A stretch of 64,000 nucleotides of DNA from JBICHN01 sp043101845 (GTDB lineage: Bacteria; Planctomycetota; Phycisphaerae; Phycisphaerales; UBA5793). The DNA is taken from contig JBICHN010000011.1 in assembly GCA_043101845.1 (NCBI GenBank), forward strand, positions 1,240,001-1,304,000. Direction: 5' to 3'. The notes beneath the pieces are model-generated. The model had not been told where the DNA came from, did not search any database, and saw nothing but the letters and a program-made list of their open reading frames with translations. Shown one piece after another: positions 63,184 to 64,000 of this stretch. The translations under genes were made by a program, and so were the position numbers. The first letter of the stretch is position 1. The number at the start of each line of letters is the position of its first letter.

Positions 63184-63408
63184 TCAGACCGCGCGCTCGA
63201 GTAATTCGGGCCGCCGGTACTTCGCCTGGTCGATGAGTCGCGCGAGCGCATCCTTTCGCGACGATCCACGGGCGCTCAAGACAAGCGCGCCGACATTGTC
63301 GTATCCGTCCGCGACGACTCCATTTTGCCCGTCGCTCCAATAGAGCGTCACGGCGAGGCCGTTGTGCCGGAGCAACTCGAGGTGATTCTGAAGTCGTTCG
63401 TTCTTCAT
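63184..63408 (-). CDS. Small hypothetical protein upstream of nrdJ
   Basis: I recognise no family in these 74 residues. The sequence looks like a real small soluble domain: an amphipathic start (NERLQNHLELLRHNG), beta-type VTLYWSDGQNGVVADGY, then a basic helix RKDALARLIDQAKYR. The ATG follows GAGTGAAG. It lies between dcd and nrdJ on the same strand, about 95 bases ahead of the nrdJ start, so the three may form one transcript. A role in nucleotide metabolism is only suggested by position. Confidence 0.6.
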   Translation of the reverse strand: MKNERLQNHLELLRHNGLAVTLYWSDGQNGVVADGYDNVGALVLSARGSSRKDALARLIDQAKYRRPELLERAV

Positions 63409-63449
63409 CGATTCTTCACTCGGTGGACACGAGGCGCAACGCCCCCTCC

Positions 63450-63468
63450 GAGGCGCGCCAGGCGCCTC
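63450..63468 (-). terminator. Weak hairpin after dcd
   Basis: GAGGCGC and GCGCCTC form a seven-base stem with a five-base loop, 16 bases past the dcd stop. The following minus-strand bases are G-rich, without a T-run, so termination would be inefficient or factor-dependent. Confidence 0.3.
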
Positions 63469-63483
63469 CGTCCGCGGCGGTGT

Positions 63484-64000
63484 TCAATCCACTTTCGGAA
63501 GCGTGAGACCCGTCTGATCCTGATACTTGCCGCTCTTGTCGGCATACGAGACGGCGCACACGCGATCCGCCTTGAGGAAGATCATCTGCGCGATGCCTTC
63601 GTTCGCATAGATCTTCGCGGGAAGCGGCGTGGTGTTGCTGATCTCAAGTGTGACCTTGCCCCGCCACTCCGGCTCGAGCGGCGTGACATTCACGATGAGT
63701 CCGCATCGGGCGTAGGTGCTCTTGCCGACACAGATCACGAGAATGTCGCGGGGGACCTTGAAGGTCTCGATCGTCTCCGCGAGGCAGAACGAGTTCGGCG
63801 GGATGATGACATGATCTTTGCCGGTGTCGTTCGTATCGACCGTAATGAAGAGGTCGTCGCGGAACTGCTTCGGATCGACGACGGCCACGCCGCCCGAAGT
63901 CGTATTTGTGAAGACCTTGAAGCGCGAGCCGACGCGGACATCGTACCCGTAGCTGCTCACCCCGTAGCTGACCCGGCCAGGCCTCCGCGTGTTCTCTTCG
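63484..64000 (-). CDS. dcd: dCTP deaminase, 5' end beyond the window
   Basis: Dcd deaminates dCTP to dUTP for thymidylate synthesis. The visible 172 codons continue in frame to the window edge through EENTRRPGRVSYG, which is the usual sequence before SSYGYDVRVGSRFKVFTN, so the GTG at 63960 is not the true start. The catalytic and trimer motifs are present: VGKSTYARCGLIVNVTPLEPEWRGKVTLEISN, here spanning the essential Arg and Glu, and the flexible end YQDQTGL. Roughly 15-20 N-terminal residues are missing. It stands upstream of nrdJ on the same strand, which fits joint deoxynucleotide supply. Confidence 0.95.
   Translation of the reverse strand, partial: EENTRRPGRVSYGVSSYGYDVRVGSRFKVFTNTTSGGVAVVDPKQFRDDLFITVDTNDTGKDHVIIPPNSFCLAETIETFKVPRDILVICVGKSTYARCGLIVNVTPLEPEWRGKVTLEISNTTPLPAKIYANEGIAQMIFLKADRVCAVSYADKSGKYQDQTGLTLPKVD

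Overview
The window is GC-rich, densely packed bacterial chromosome with no insertion sequence, prophage or CRISPR array. It most likely comes from a planctomycete, probably of the Phycisphaerae type. This is inferred from an H-X9-DG pseudopilin typical of that phylum, a sulfatase with a C-terminal beta domain, the futalosine-pathway enzyme MqnC, a standalone CoaB, a B12-dependent ribonucleotide reductase, and an LpxB (so a Gram-negative envelope). No rRNA or taxonomic marker is present to prove it.

Layout. 1-5102 (minus): fatty-acid and phospholipid operon rpmF-plsX-fabH-fabD-[lipoprotein]-fabG-acpP; acpP is cut by the window edge. 5404-5476: tRNA-Lys. 5638-6366: H-X9-DG pseudopilin. 6458-13525 (plus): five-gene furanose-sugar uptake operon in which a YtfQRT/YjfF-type ABC transporter encloses a GH127 beta-L-arabinofuranosidase, with a perfect 18-bp palindrome just ahead of it. 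13535-18468 (minus): three consecutive secreted proteins (two Asp-box sialidase-like paralogues and an M14 carboxypeptidase) that appear to share one C-terminal domain. 18785-24566: ferritin-like protein, tRNA-Ala, VIT/VWA protein, GspG-like pseudopilin, PAP-type phosphatase, and a QueC-like protein that has lost its PP-loop. 24595-31612: membrane protein, MqnC, sulfatase, unknown protein, histone-deacetylase-like hydrolase. 31616-35769: divergent NSS and AGCS sodium symporters, each with a long insertion not normal for its family. 35856-44233: PD-(D/E)XK-like protein, TlpA-like thioredoxin, LpxB, SMC, NadA. 44301-48425: giant AsmA-like envelope protein. 48426-58202: glycan-related region with a minus-strand run (glycosyltransferase, HAD phosphatase, zinc-ribbon membrane protein, GT-C transferase, Nif3), a methyltransferase-sulfotransferase pair, and a CgeB-like glycosyltransferase. 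58233-64000: CoaB with a strongly structured, terminator-bearing leader, NrdJ, a small unknown gene and dcd (5' end outside the window).

How the genes work together. The sugar operon looks self-contained for releasing and importing furanose sugars, although catabolic genes are absent. The glycosyltransferases, SAM methyltransferase and PAPS sulfotransferase suggest synthesis of a methylated and sulfated surface glycan. The PAP phosphatase would remove the sulfotransferase by-product, and the sulfatase and secreted hydrolases suggest feeding on sulfated polymers. NrdJ and Dcd belong to deoxynucleotide supply; MqnC, NadA and CoaB to cofactor synthesis.

The best candidates for undescribed biology are the PP-loop-less QueC-like protein, the two symporters with inserted domains, the structured RNA ahead of coaB, the common C-terminal domain of the three secreted enzymes, and the sulfated-glycan gene set.
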